A DNA stretch of 64,000 nucleotides from contig JACATO010000095.1 in assembly GCA_018389105.1 (NCBI GenBank), positions 1,733,501 through 1,797,500 on the forward strand, in the 5' to 3' direction. Under the pieces are notes generated by a model. It saw nothing but the letters and a program-made list of their open reading frames with translations, was not told the origin of the DNA and made no database searches. Below are positions 36,426-49,959 of the stretch, in pieces; position 1 is the stretch's first letter, and each line of letters opens with the position of its first letter. The DNA is from Nautilus pompilius (taxonomy: Eukaryota; Mollusca; Cephalopoda; Nautilida; Nautilidae). Made by a program: the position numbers and the translations under genes.

Positions 36426-39400
36426 TACTTACCTGTTGATAAAAGTTTAACATTTTTTTGTTAGTCATATTGACAATAACAAAAATGGATTTTAAAAGTT
36501 CAGAGAAAGACAGAAGAACAGCAATGTTAACTTTAAGCTACAGTATCTCATTAAGACTTAGAAGGTAACAAGTAGAAACTTAGTGAAAACTGGCATGAAA
36601 AATGTCCTATTTAAAAAAAGAAAATGAGAAGAAAGAGTGAGTTAGAGAGAATGTGTTACTAGCATTAAGGATTAATAATTTTGGAGAATATAGTAGATAC
36701 TATGCTTTATGGCAATATGCTATTGTTTGAGATTGACAGTTTAGGAGAGTATAGTGGATACCATGATTTAATATTCTATTTGCTTTGGAGAATCCAGTTG
36801 AAACCTTATTTCTAATATTTAAGATTTATGAACAGCAGTGCATGTTTTTATTATAGATTTTCAGATAAAATGTAGAAAGCAAAAGTACAGTTAGATACAC
36901 ATGGGTACTTTTGTGGTAATATTTCAATTTATACTTTAGCTACTGACTCTTGCACTTGGACATTGTGTAATTATCGTTGTCTTTCTCTCATTTTTGTTTT
37001 CATTGGTATGAATAATGTATTAAAATATTGTATAAATATCTTTTCAAAATTTAATGGAAGTTAAAATATTCATGATAAAATCTTTAGAACATCAAAGACT
37101 TGTTACATCTGACTAATTTTATTAAGTTAATTAACATTTTTAAAAAACAAATGTAATGTTATGGAGGTTTAACAAGAATGGAAAGATTCATAGATTAGAA
37201 TTTTTATTTGATGTGCATATTAAAGCACAAATATAAATTTTTTGAGTGCCTAAAATATGTAAAATAATTTGCCTATGAGCCTTTCTGTATACACAAGCCA
37301 TGACTACATATCAGCCTTGTCAAAGATTGGAAGATGTTTTATGAGAAAAATTCAAGATCCTTGATCTTGTGTTGGTCAAGACTTTTAATTGTAGCACCAT
37401 GTAATGAAAGAATATAAAAGATCTGTTGTTAGCTTCTGACTGATGTGCAATATTTATTAAATGTTCTTGTATTATGATCTTGCAGGCAATAATCCATTGA
37501 TATTTGTACACTTGTTTAATATATGACGTTTAGGAAGTTGGTCATAAAACTTTTTATAAGCAAAGTTTAATCTTATGAATAAAAAGAACAAAATTCAACA
37601 GGTTTTATAGGTTTTCTCTTATGCTATATGTACTGCTTGACAAACTTGAGGGTTACAAAGTGTCCAGAATTAGAATTTGTTTATTACTACTAGCAACATA
37701 CTACAATGGTAATGGTCTTGCATTTTCTTAGATTCTTTTACTCAAACTTCATGCTCAGTTTGTGTTATAGAACTGTAAAAGTGGATTTTAAAAAGAGAAA
37801 AGAAAAAGAAAACAGTTTTACACTAGGTTTGTTTTGCTTTAATTTGCCCCTTTTCAGTTTTCATACTTTATAATTAATGTTGGCTTTTGACATTGAAGGA
37901 TTTTTAAAACAAACAAAACAAATTGTTAATGCTTTTATATTTTAATTTTAAAGAAAACTAAAAATCAGAAATCAAAATTAGTTATTTGACTGTTCAGCCC
38001 TCAATAGTCTGTTCTTTCTTAGTGTCATGGAGGTTTAATTAAAACATAGTAAAACTTTTTATATGTTTTAGTTTTTCTAGTAATAGTTTTGTAAGTGTGT
38101 GGAACTTTTAGTTGTACAGGGTAGAACAACTCAGCACATTTAGTGTACTTTAGAGCACCTTTATCAGGAAATTCCCTGGTTGTCTGTCAGTAAAGCAGTG
38201 TTTAGTTAAAGGGAGCCCACCCATGCTTTGTAAAGTAGAACCACTTAGAACAGGTCTCCCTACACACTACTGGTTTATGTAAGCAAAAGTAATGAACAAA
38301 ACTGATGTTGTTGGTGTAAGGTTGTTTCTTTTTTTTTAAAAAAAAAAAGCTAATGCATACATTAAGTAAGAGAGAGAACTTTCAGTCAAGCTTTTGTTTA
38401 AACACTATACAGTGGGAGAATATGTCTAAAGTTTAACACTTGATCTTTTATATGCTAGCATCTGATTAATATCAGGTGTTTATTCATGTTTTGTTACAAA
38501 GTTCCTGAGGAAGACTTAATTAGGTAAGCATTGTAATTCAAAAGTGTAGTTAAAACATTTTAATTTAGAAAAAAAAAAAACATGGATAAATACTAGAATA
38601 CTGTATTTTTATTTTAGCACTAACATTGTTATATTTGTACAATGTGCTGCCATATTAAATTTGTCACTATTAATGAATGTTATTTAGGTGCATTATGTAT
38701 ATGTTGGACAAACTGGTGGGCAGACAAGGAGATGCATCATTACCATGCTGAAAACAGATGGATAATATTTAGTATTTACTGGAGATCCTAATACAGGTTA
38801 TCCAGAGTGTGGTCAGAATCAACAACAGATTTCCCGAAATCTTGATATATCTGTGGATCTGCATCAAATAATATCATGAAGCTCAGCAAGGCAAAGGTCA
38901 TTGTTACAACAAAGAGACCTGACAGGCCTTCAGTAGTATGATGTCACAACAATAATATACCATTACTTGCCAAATTCACACCTACCATAAAGATTCTTTT
39001 GCTAACATCACTCATGCAGCAGAAATGAACCAAAATATTGGACAACACCATCTTCACTGATTTATCTGAAAAGTGATATAGCACATAAGAAATCCCTTCT
39101 GTTCATTAGTAATAAGTTGTTTCAGTAGGTCTGGTCAGGGGGTCAGGTTTTGGTGTTGTGTACTCTTTTCTAGTAAGTCAGAGTTTCATCAATATGCATC
39201 CGGAAGTTGCACTGGGTTTGGAGAAGAATTCACAAAGGTATTCATCGATAATACCTTCAGCCTATGCAAAGTCAAATATGGAATGGGATTGTTATGGTGT
39301 AGACTCTAGTCTCGCATAGTAGAAAGATAGAACTGATGTTGGTTTTCCTGTGTACCCAAAAGCTGTGATTAATCTGATGGAGTACCTTTGTGAGTATCTG

Positions 39401-40153
39401 GATTATCAGCTGAATCCATGTTTGGCCAGTATGATGGAAATAAATGAAGCTCACACGGATGTGAGGAAACTGCCACCAGATGATGAATCAAAATCTTTTA
39501 AATTCAGTTCAAAAAGTAGGATAAAAGCTCTTCAAGCTGAAAACAAAACTGCTTGAGCAGGTGCTAACATGAAGAATTTCACTCAATTGCATATCTTCAT
39601 TTGCCATTTTCTGGAAAAAAAAAAACAAACATATATGATAACAACAGGTTGGTTATCCAAATTACTGTGGTCACTGTAATGATAGGGGTACTTTTTTGTT
39701 GTAATTATTGATGCAGTTGTTATACTTTTCTTTCTAAAATTTAGTACAACTGATAAAATAGTTTTCTTTCACTTTTATATCAAAATTTGTTTGTTGTCTT
39801 TTCTTTGTTTAGTTTCTTTTGAAGTTTGTAATAACATCATCTAAAACTGTAAAAGAGATTGCATTCACAAAATATTTATTTCATAGTTTAAGCAGAGTCC
39901 CATTTTTACTGGTTTTAAATTTTGTAGATGAATGTGTATGCATTAATCTAATGTGATGTCTGATATCATTTCATGAACTAAAATGTTTCACAGACTTTAT
40001 CCTTTTACAAAATTCATAAGCATGAAAACCTTGCAAGATACCTATTTTTCTATGTATAAAATAACTAAAATAACTTTTTCTTTCTTTCTTTCTTGTTTTA
40101 ATTTTTATTTACATATGTTTTGGAAACTATTTATTTATTTATTGCTTGTTTTT

Positions 40154-40188
40154 TAAATAGTGTATTTTTTAAATATATACACTATTTA
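40154..40188. repeat. Perfect inverted repeat (12-bp arms)
   Basis: TAAATAGTGTAT (40154-40165) is followed after 11 bases by its exact complement ATACACTATTTA (40177-40188). Confidence 0.85.
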
Positions 40189-40201
40189 TCCAGAAATATT
40201 G

Positions 40202-40204
<3 letters not shown>

Positions 40205-40237
<33 letters not shown>
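40205..40237. repeat. (CT)n microsatellite
   Basis: A pure CT run of about sixteen units. Confidence 0.95.
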
Positions 40238-40238
<1 letters not shown>

Positions 40239-42032
40239 CTATTATTCTATTATTAGTACACAAGGATACTAGTTGGAAAAAGTTATTAATCATCAACCCC
40301 CCATTTCTTCCTAAACATACTGATTGAATGTGAGATCCACCCTTTTCTGCTCTTAGGGAGAGGCAGTTGTTTTTTGGTTTTTTTAAAGAAGAGCAGCATA
40401 GGAGCTGTTCAAACTATTTTGTGTAACTTTCTCTTTTGTTGCTCCTTTGCACAAATTGATAGGTAATAGCATTGCACAGTTGGTCACTCATATTATAGTT
40501 TGACCTTAAAACCATTTAGTATAGAATTTCTGGATAGCATATTCTTGTATGACTTAAATCTTCATTTACAAACATTGTTAGCAGAAGTGTTAAAGTTATC
40601 AATTGTGAAACACTTGTGTATGAAAACTTCAAGTATATGGGGAGATTGGCATAGTTATCAGAAGATATAATGTTTCATATAGTTGTCACAGTAGTCAAAA
40701 GTTTAAAAAAAGGAAATTAATACTACCCCCCTTTTTATAGCAGTTTTCAAACTAAAGATTAAGTGAATGTGGATAACAGCTTTGCAAAATGCAGTAGCAA
40801 AACTTCAGTAAACTGATTGCCAACACACTGAGCAACATAACATTTGTTTTACTTGATGTTTTCCTTTTAATTATAGGTACATAAATCTACAAGGTATATG
40901 TTTAATGAGGATTTACTTGCAACATTAAACCATTTGTATAATGATTAAATTGATTCAGATATCCAATAGATATTGTTAAATTAGCTAGTATTTTTTTCAA
41001 TTTTTTATTCTGTGGTGTAAATTGTCTTTCCTTTGTCTTGTAGTATTTCATTACTTTTCTGTTCTAAGTGCTTTTAATGTTTTTTGGTATTCATTGGACT
41101 TCAAAAAATATAGTACAATTTACAAAATGGAAGCAAAACTTTATATGATTCTTGGTCACATACACAAATGTGAAACACAGGTTTTCATTAACAAATTCAT
41201 TTGCTAAATGTAAAAATATAATTGGTCTATACAGTGAACCCACTCTTAACCAAAATTCTAACAACCAAAATAAACCAAAAACCAAAATTAAAATCGAATT
41301 TTGATGAACATTTAAAAAATATTTTTAAAAGGGTGGGGCAATTTTTAGGTAATAGAACTAGTTTACTAGAAACTTTGGTTGGATGAACTGATTCTCAAAC
41401 AATTTAACCTAATAGAACATTTTTTTTTTTTGTGATTTACAATGTGTTTACATGTGTCAAATGGTGTAAAAGCAGTAGAACTATGGATAGTTGGATGTTG
41501 TACCACCATTATCTAATGTTGGCCAAAGGACCATCAGAGACAGATCATATTATAATTCAAATTTTATATTAATAATTGATGTGTGAACCAGGCTGGGGAG
41601 TCTAGAGCCGTGATGTGAAACTGTCAGAATTTGATTTGAGAAGAAACTGTGTTAAAAGTCTTATTTACTGGTTTAAACAAAAGTTATGGTCATTCTGATG
41701 ATTCAGATACTTTTATTCTTCCCAGAAATGTGCTAGTTATGCATTTATGGAGATTTACATTGATCATTGTCTGTCAAGTAGCTTATGGCAAATGAACACC
41801 TTTTATTGCCTTCTCATGACTGGCAGTTCACATGTTTTCTTAAATTTGGCCTTTAATGAGTTTATTTTGGATGTAGCATGGCTTTTTGAAGGATATTTTG
41901 CTTCCTCAAAAGATGAGTGAGCCTTTTGAAACTCATTTCCATGCTGCATTCCCCACTATGGTTCTATTAGACTCATTCCAGCAATGGTGGAGGTGTAAGG
42001 CTCTTTCAACCCCCTTGTGCTTCATTGCAATG

Positions 42033-42506
42033 TCACTTCTGTCCTTTCCTTTTATTGAAAAGCATTTGAATTGCTGCTCTAATTTCAGTTTCCGAAGCGA
42101 TATCTAGGTGACAAGAATATATTTGCAGTAGTTTCTCTCGCATTCTACCAGGACCCATTTTCAGTGACTTACCTCGAACCCCATCCAAGAACATCTCAAC
42201 ATCAGCTTTGAAGTCTTCAATGTGTTTCTTACTGTGTCCTTTACCCCAGGCCCAAAGTTTTCCAAACACATGATACTTTGAACAACTCAATTCCTCAATA
42301 TCATCTCTATCAGGATTCAAATCTACATATTCAACTTGGTGTTGATGGATCTGAGCGACTGCATATTTCAGTGCATAGTGTACTAAATACCATTGTCCAG
42401 CAACTCCTTTGCAGGTGTGTTGATTTACCTGTGCAACAGAGCTGAACTCCCTCTGACAAATTGAGCACTGTAATGGATCTTCCTCTATGTTGGAAAATGC
42501 TTCCAT
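42033..42506 (-). pseudogene. C-terminal finger-containing part of the unnamed transposase-like gene (157-codon open frame)
   Basis: The open frame contains CSICQREFSSVAQVNQHTC, a C2H2/C2HC-type finger pattern near residue 14. A histidine-rich linker follows, then KYHVFGKLWAWGKGH, a coil-like KKHIEDFKADVEMFL, and KMGPGRMREKLL...SETEIRAAIQMLF at the end. This frame is the same as that of the preceding aspartate-rich open frame (42534-42923) with stops between. It is therefore the tail of one larger gene, not a free-standing zinc-finger gene. Confidence 0.6.
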
Positions 42507-42533
42507 TGCATCAATTCATAGTTGTCAAGCTGC

Positions 42534-42923
42534 TCACTGGCTACCAAATATAGTGCAATTCATTATTGGCCCAACAGTGATATCAGATACAGCATTAGCA
42601 CTTGGTTTATCATCCACATCAACAATACATTCCTCATTTTCATCCATATTGTCGTCATCATCATCATCATCAGAATCTGGAACCTCATCATTAACTTCAT
42701 TGATGTTAATTACTTTGCCCAAATGGATCCCTGAATGCTCATAAATACATACTTGTTTACTGTCATGCTCAACATGGATGTTGCATTGAGTCAAACTCTT
42801 GTTCTGCTTAAAGGTGTGCCAGTTTATTTCAATTGGAGCAAACAATTTCTGCAACTGAGTTATTTGTCCATTTGAACATAGAGGTTCAATCAAATCACAT
42901 TCAGTGATAACATTGTTGTGCAT
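42534..42923 (-). pseudogene. Acidic segment of the unnamed transposase-like gene
   Basis: A 129-codon open frame holds DLIEPLCSNGQITQLQKLF, then a serine/aspartate run (DSDDDDDDD) encoded by ATC/ATG-type trinucleotide repeats. It lies between the DDE-like blocks and the finger. Confidence 0.5.
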
Positions 42924-45269
42924 GTTACATTACCTTTAATAAATGTTTCACCACAATAGCAAAATGACCATCAAGAGGACCTTTTCCATCCTAAGTATTT
43001 GTGTGGATGTAAGAAACTATGTTCAACCCATGATGTTTTGCAACCACATTCATAAAATACACTAGCTCCAGATTTTGATAGTACTTTGCATTGTCTGATT
43101 GGACATAAATCTCTTCTACTTCAAGCGCAATGATGCCTTAAATACATCATAGTTGCTTCAAAGTAGATTAACACTGCCAGCCATTTGTTTTTCATGTCAC
43201 CTGATGCAATTTGGTTGTAATACATTGTGTGATGGTTATCCAAAGTTTGCTTGCTTTCATTTGGATCGTATCTCATATAGATCATTCTGTGCCAAGAATT
43301 TCCTTTTTTTTTCCATTGTGATCTACAGGTTTTCTACGAAAGTACAGTGTCTCTAACCTCTAACTTCCATCACAAAAGTATGCTTGTTTCCAAGTAAGGG
43401 ATACTAGAATTCTATCAATATGAACACGCTTGTTGTGGACTCAGATCCTATGTCCCATGTAGAGTTTAATCTTATCAATGCAATGCAATAATTGCTCATG
43501 CTCTGAGTCTACCCTTTCCTGATAAACTTGAATGCTTTGAACGGCAGGCAGAAGGTTTCACAATTAGTTGATACTAAATTGCTATTAGTATTTGACGCAT
43601 AATGCACTGATGTTGAATTACACTTTGGCACATGGTTTTTAAACATTGATTTCATAAATGCTTCCAAAAATGCACAGACTAACTTCTTCAATTCAGCACA
43701 ACAGTTGCAATTCATCATGTCAAAATTATTGTACAATAGAATTCCCAACAACCTTTTTCACCTTCATATCTTTGAATGCTAGAGCCTTGATGACTGTTTT
43801 TGATAGTGAAGTACCACTGATTCAATCAATTGGACATGGATATTTGTCCATGTACGCTTGCACTATGAGTCTGGATGGCCATCTTTCAATCAGCTTTGGA
43901 AAATCTACTTCATTACCGTCCAACAAGATCTTTTTTGTTCCCCAGGATATCATTTGTACATTTGATTTGTGCAGTAAAAATTTGACAGCTCTGTTCACTG
44001 TCAAATCATCATATCACATTACATGTCTTATTTCAACAGCAAGTGCATTACCTGCTTCTGCCATGTATTTAAATATCGCCTGGAGGTTGATACTCTTCAC
44101 CAAAACTAAACATCTCTTTCAACAATTTCGACATGAAGGTTTTGCATTTTAGAGCTAGCTATACACGCTTTTGAATATTCCATTTAGGTAAACTGCTGAT
44201 CAACGTCTTCATATTCGTCAACAGTTGGTTGTCTGAAGTAATCTCTGATGGGTTATTAGGCACCCATATTGTTTCAACAAATCAGGATTATAAGGATATA
44301 TCACCACATAAATTCTATGAAACACAACATTTGCATAGTGGATCATTCGTCTGACTGTTTCTTCCAAACTCATCATTGATATGCTCTCGTTTCTTTGCTG
44401 GGAATTCTGCATCCAATGTTGGCTGCTATTCACAAAAATTGTCAAATATTTGATACAGTTGACACCATTTGCTCCTCTGATTTCTCAAAAGGATGCTTTG
44501 TGCATCCTTTTTATGTCACTGTTCAGTCTCTTCGTCATCAATTTTTCTGTAAATCATTTCGGACAGACCATGTCTTGGCTGTTGCCTTCTGATCAGCTGG
44601 CACCTATATGTGCATTTACTGTGTTCTAAACAATTATAGCTTAGCTTTGTGGCAGTTTCATGAAATGGCCATTGTATAATGCTTTTATTTTCTTCTTGAT
44701 TCATGAATGGGTAAAGCTGGACCCAGGGGATTATTTAGGCTTGGTGATAGCATGATGAAGAAAACTCATTGGATTTGGCCATTTCAATAACCAATCAAAA
44801 TTTAAGTTTTATCCAATCATATAATTCTACAAATCTCCCCTGTTCGGAGTTTCACAAAAACTCCCTGAGCTGGCTGACGTAACCAGTATTGAAAATGATA
44901 TTTAAAATGTAGATGGTTTATTTCGAATATTAATATACACTACATATACATATACAAATTAGATGTAGATTATACTATTGAGATTTCATGTAGTAGCAGA
45001 ATGAATATGTTTAAAAATCTATTAAGATATATCACATGTTTCATATGTTAAATGTTTTTTGTTTTTTGATAATTCAAAATTTGAAATCATTTATCTAAAG
45101 GAAATGTATATAACTTTCTAATAAAATTTTACTTTCTATTAGCCAAAAATATTCATTGGTGAAAATTGGTGTTTTCACATTATTTCAGTTAAGAGAGGGC
45201 TTACTGTATTTAAAAAAAAAATGTTCAACCTAAAATTAAAAAAAAAAACACAACAAAACTTCTATAGTA

Positions 45270-45291
45270 GTGTGTGTGTGTGTGTGTGTGT
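45270..45291. repeat. (TG)n microsatellite
   Basis: A pure TG run of about eleven units, just outside the right end of the 3975-bp element. Confidence 0.95.
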
Positions 45292-48200
45292 TTCTGAAAT
45301 CAATCAATCTAGATTCTTTTTCAGAAATATTTAGCTTAGTCAACTATCGATCATGCATGCTGTTTTTGAAACTGCCAACCCCCATGACTCCTTGCCATCA
45401 GGAATCAGGACATTTCTTTGACATGGAGGATATGTGTATCATATCTGAAAAAGCTTTTAGTGTATCACTACCAATTACTATAAGATGCTACTGATGTTTT
45501 ACATAAACAAGTTTCAAGTCAACTTGCCAAAGTTTCATCCTTAATCATCTGATAAATCTGATTGAAAGCATTGTAATAGTAGTTTTCACTTCTTTTAAAT
45601 AAGCTATTGATTGCTTTAAATTTTCTTCATGTTTTAAAGGAAGAAATTAGATTAAATTTTCTGTTCTTATCTGTCTCAATATATTTCATTTTGAGCCACA
45701 TGTATATTCATTGCTGAACTGAAAGAGGGAGGCTTGAGGTTGAAGAAAAATGACTTTTACGTTTTTTTTTTTGTGGGATGGAAATAAATTATAGGTTACT
45801 TTTTATTATTTTATATTATCTTAACACTATCCAGCATCTAGTGGCTTCTATCTTATTGAAAATATTATAAAAATATTTTTTGTCTCGGTTGAAATGTTTT
45901 CTGGAAAATAATCCTAATATTAAAAAAGAAAATGTAATCAGCGATGGTGGACCAGTATTCTTGCTGCTGTTGAAAATAACTTTTCTATTCGTATTTCTTT
46001 TCCTTTTCTAATATTTAACAAGTGGGCATCTAAGAATTTTTTAAAAAGTTTTTATTTGTAAGCAAGTTGGTTGTGAAAGAATAGCAATACAAGGTTTCTC
46101 AAAACTTTGCCAATGGCCATTGTTTGTGAATGCATAGCTTTCCTAATCTTCTTAGATGTTCAATTAATAGTGTTTCAAGTGATGATTTTTCATAATTTTC
46201 TGATCTGCTTTGTGCCACATCTGAAATAGCAATGATGGCCAGTCATAAAGTATGATGGAACTTACAGAGGGAAAAAAAAAAAACGCAAAACAGTAATCAT
46301 AATATTCATGGTGAAAAACTATGTTATGGGATTTGTTTATATGGGGCAGACCTAATGTGATGCAGAATTTGAATTTTGAATGTTGTGAAGTATTTAGCAA
46401 GCAGACTTAACTGCTTATTAAATGTTAAAATGAAGCTGTTACTAACCATTGGCAATTGAGAGAACTCTCTTTGCTTCAAGAAGACAATAGCACTAAGTTA
46501 TAAAAATCTGATTGATGACTTTTACTATGGCTATTCCTCTTTGAATACATTAAATTAAGCTGTGATTTTCTTTAGCTAACTACTGATTTGTTTCTTTGCA
46601 TGTCTGTGAGTCGTTTTGATGAAGTTAATGAATGAATGAAAAAGTATAAGAGCAAAAAAGCAAGATGGTAAAGCAGAGTATCATGGTAATATAAACTTTC
46701 ATAATGTACCGCTACACTGTGTCTGTATTGATGGTTGGTTAAACATTGCAATACAATATGGCTACAAAAGTTATAGCCCTGTTAAAGACTGAAATTATAA
46801 ATCTTGTGAAAAGAAACTAAAATATATGTGACAGTGTTTGAGATAAATTAACTGGGTAGACCCATTTTTCAAAAATGCATTTTGTTGGAGAAAACAGAAA
46901 TATGAAAGATTAAGACCAAATTTAAGAAAGGTAGATGGAATTAAAACTTCTTAGAACGTGCTTAGAACATGTAACAGTATTCATCAGATGGACTTTTGAA
47001 GATTTTTAGCACTTTTTAAAACTCTCTGTATTACAAAGTATTATAGAGTATAATAGAATTCATACACTGGGTGAAGAGTTATTAGATTCTTAATTTTATC
47101 ATTTGGAAGATTGGAACTATGAACTAATGTAATTAATAGTATAGTATTCATATGAATTGCTATATGCTGCTCTTGTTATTTATCTAAATAGTATTATTTA
47201 ACATTATTATAAAAATGGAGTGTGTATGTATTGGCAGAACGAGATTTGGAAAAAATAAACAAAATGGAAGGCATCGTTTTATATTATGAAAAAATTTTCT
47301 GCACAGACTTTAAATAAAAAATTATGGAATCCCAAGAGAGTTCAAACAATAAAAACTAGCAGGCAAAAACAGCTTTCTTTGAATTAATAAAAGAAATACT
47401 TTCTCTTTCTGATGGCTTAATGAGTTTTTGTATTACATATTGAAGCCATTGCAATCACTCCAGCACCACCATTTTCTCTGTTATTTTGGACATCAGGCAG
47501 TGCTTTTCATCCTATAGAAATTTTTGTTGTTGTTTTATAGCTGTTAATAAATTCCATTTATTTTGAGCATTTCTAGTTTGGTTCTAGATAGGATGTTTTT
47601 GTTGGCCATTTTATTTTGGGTTTATTTCTGTATCTCTACCATATCTTAATGGTAAATTAAAGAAAAATCAAAATAGAGATATTTCATTCACCTCTGTTAG
47701 CAATATGAACTTAGTAACAAAAGTATCGAGTTGGTGGATCACCATAATGTAGTTTAGAATAATGAAAAAAAAAACAAAACAAAACAGTTCAGTGTTAATG
47801 TCAAAAAAGCTGTATGATAATAATTGTTAGAATAATGTCTTTAAATAATGTTGTTTTAGGTTCGCCCAGAGCTTTTTTCTGTTAATTTGTCTAATACACA
47901 ATACACAAATGATCAGCATAGAGGCATGATGCAGATAAATTTGGATTCTGAAGAATGATAAATAATGATGTGAAAACTTCTGGATATAAACCAAAATTCT
48001 CAGTTGCCAGATAATGTGTCTAGACAATTTATGAAATAATGGGTTTGAAGATTTAGATTAGACCTCAATGAACACAGAAAGTTCTTGATAAAAGGAAATA
48101 AATGTACAAAAGGCAATCATTACTTCAGTTCTGAGCAACAGGATTCTCTGGACTCTGCATGCTAAAAATAGCAGGCAATAAATTAAAAAGAAAACTAGAA

Positions 48201-48984
48201 AAATGTCAAGCATAAAAAAGCTACTTTAGTTCTAAAAAATCTGACATTGATTGAAGGGGATATAATGAAAATCTAACTTGACTGACACCATTTGTTTCTA
48301 TTTTATTTTTGTATTTTGGAGATGTACTCTATTTAATATTGTCTCCCAACCAATATGAAATAGTTTCTTTGTCACTCTAGGGTTTTTAAGCAAAGCATCT
48401 TTGTTTCTCTCCCTCCCACATGTCTTATTACCCATAGGTGGAAAGCAGTTTGTTTAGCCTCTGCAACCTGTTAAACTAAGCCAATCACTGTAGATGACCA
48501 CCATGCTAGAACCCCCCCATAAATGTCAAGTGGTAGGGGACTGGGTTTTATGTAAAGTCAAATTATCTTAGGAACACATCTGCCAAGTTCATATTCTTTG
48601 CTGACTGTATTAAAAAATATTTCATTGTCATCTGATCACTGAAGGCTAATCCACTGTACATCATTTCTCCCCCACTGGCAAAAAGAAATGTTATTAATGT
48701 TGCAGAATGTTTTTTTTGATAAATTTTACCAAATATGACTGAAGGGAGAAAAGGAAATCAGTATTATTCTTGACATTGATATGCTTCTGCTTTCCAAAAC
48801 TTTAAGATACTGTAAACCATTATTTTTATATTTTTATCCCACAATATTGAGCAAATGGGTTTCCAGAGCTAAAAATGTTAAACTTTTTATAGCTTTTATG
48901 TGTGAAGTTATTATATCTCATTGAGATCTTAAGTATTTCAAAGAAAGGGTGAACACCCAATATGCAATTTTTTGTTGTTTTTTT

Positions 48985-49010
48985 TCTTTCTTTCTTTCTT
49001 TTTTTTTTTC
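48985..49010. repeat. (CTTT)n and poly-T tract
   Basis: Four to five CTTT units followed by a T run. Confidence 0.8.
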
Positions 49011-49959
49011 AAGTGACACATCAATTATTAGTATGGTGGAAAACTGGTTCATAAAATTTGAAAAAAAGCTGTTTACTTTTTCTTGTTGAATAGATGGGTA
49101 ATATTACTTAGTTTTGGTTCTCCAAATAAAGCTGAAGGTTTTAAAGTGATATTTGGGAGTTTTGGATTTGCAAATTTCTTATTAATCTGTGAGATTTGCT
49201 TGAAATCATTAAAATAATTTTTATTCGGTGTGGAGAGTTTGTGCAGATATTACCTTCCTTGATGAGTGAAAGACTGTTTCAGAACACTTGATGAATGGGT
49301 ACTTCATAGAAACCAAAAATGTTATTGTAGATAACTATAACCTTAACTAATTGCCTAGCCTGCACCTGCATTCTGTGGAATTTTTAGCAGTAATTCTTCT
49401 TGTAAATTCTACTGTAATACCAACCTTTAGGACCAAGAAGCAAAAGAAAGGAGCAACATTAATTTTTCTGTACCTTCTGCACTACACCATCCAATGTGAC
49501 AAAATCTGATCATGTAAATGAGCTACATAAATCTTGCTCCAAACAAAATATTTTCATTAGCTATCTCATCAAACTTTGTTTAATAAAGGTATTTAATATT
49601 TTACTATTAGATTTAGAAAAACTAGATAAGCCTAGCTGAGATCCCCCCATTTTCCAGCAAAATGTTTGAGTGCATTTATCTTAAAAATCATAATTTTTAA
49701 TGTGATTTTATTTTAAATTGGCATGTTTAGAAAATCTCTGAGAGTTTTTAATGTTTGCTAAGAGCAACCCCAGTCTCTGATAGCCTTGAGAAAGACTGGG
49801 TAGTGATCACATCATTGCTTTTTAAAAAAAAAAATTCACTTTAAAAAGAACTAAAGTGTATAAGTTGGCAGCAGTGCTGAAAGTATCAGTACCAGAATAT
49901 TTAATTATTTCTTATATTGTGTAATTTTGGTAGTTTTTGATTGGTCAGTTTAAAATTAG

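Larger units (their letters stand above)
36428..41229. other. Non-coding stretch, no gene supported
   Basis: It holds an imperfect tandem duplication near 36681-36800, a TTTC run at 40075-40093, a perfect 12-bp-arm hairpin at 40154-40188 and a CT microsatellite at 40205-40237. The part at 38690-39550 has a non-random look and may be an old transposon relic, but I could not establish a family. Confidence 0.5.
42033..44720 (-). pseudogene. Eroded transposase-like gene with DDE-like blocks and C-terminal C2H2 finger
   Basis: Fragments in varying frames follow one another 5' to 3' on the minus strand. The first reads PKWNIQKR and FGEEYQPPGDI (about 44190-44080). Next comes AEAGNALAVEIRHVM with NRAVKFLLHKSNVQ and WGTKKILLDGNEVDFPKL (44060-43890). 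Then YVQSDNAKYYQN (about 43106-43071), with HTNT-stop-DGKGPLDGHFA following (about 43000-42955). Then DLIEPLCSNGQITQLQKLF, an aspartate-rich tract, and a finger domain with MGPGRMREKLL. The SDN and DGKG...D blocks look like catalytic acidic positions of a DDE-type enzyme. I recall uncharacterised predicted proteins of molluscs, fishes and cnidarians with these blocks but no named family. Many stops and shifts make this copy dead. Confidence 0.6.
41232..45206 (-). mobile_element. 3975-bp DNA transposon with CAG/TA ends and an unnamed transposase-like gene
   Basis: The left end CAGTGAACCCACTCTTAAC and the inverted right end CAGTAAGCCCTCTCTTAAC match at 16 of 19 bases. TA flanks both (41230-41231, 45207-45208). 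All protein-like remnants inside lie on the minus strand between about 44720 and 42033. The ends look pogo-like, but the encoded protein does not: it has no CENP-B domain, and I see a C2H2-like finger and an acidic tract instead. Confidence 0.83.
45209..49947. other. Non-coding stretch with microsatellites
   Basis: No gene is seen. A TG run (45270-45291) and a T-rich CTTT repeat (48985-49010) stand out. Confidence 0.55.

Noticed and set aside
38690..39550. Possible transposon relic (YVGQTGG-like and ATKRPDRPS-like pieces, 68-codon open frame at 39350-39556)
   Set aside because: The pieces hint at either a GIY-YIG or a Tc1-like helix-turn-helix, but they disagree with one another and no catalytic block is visible. 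A frameshift-aware translated search would decide.
43658..44152. Plus-strand 164-codon open frame
   Set aside because: It is antisense to conserved minus-strand blocks (WGTKK..., AEAGNALAVE...) of the transposase-like pseudogene and has no recognisable domain.
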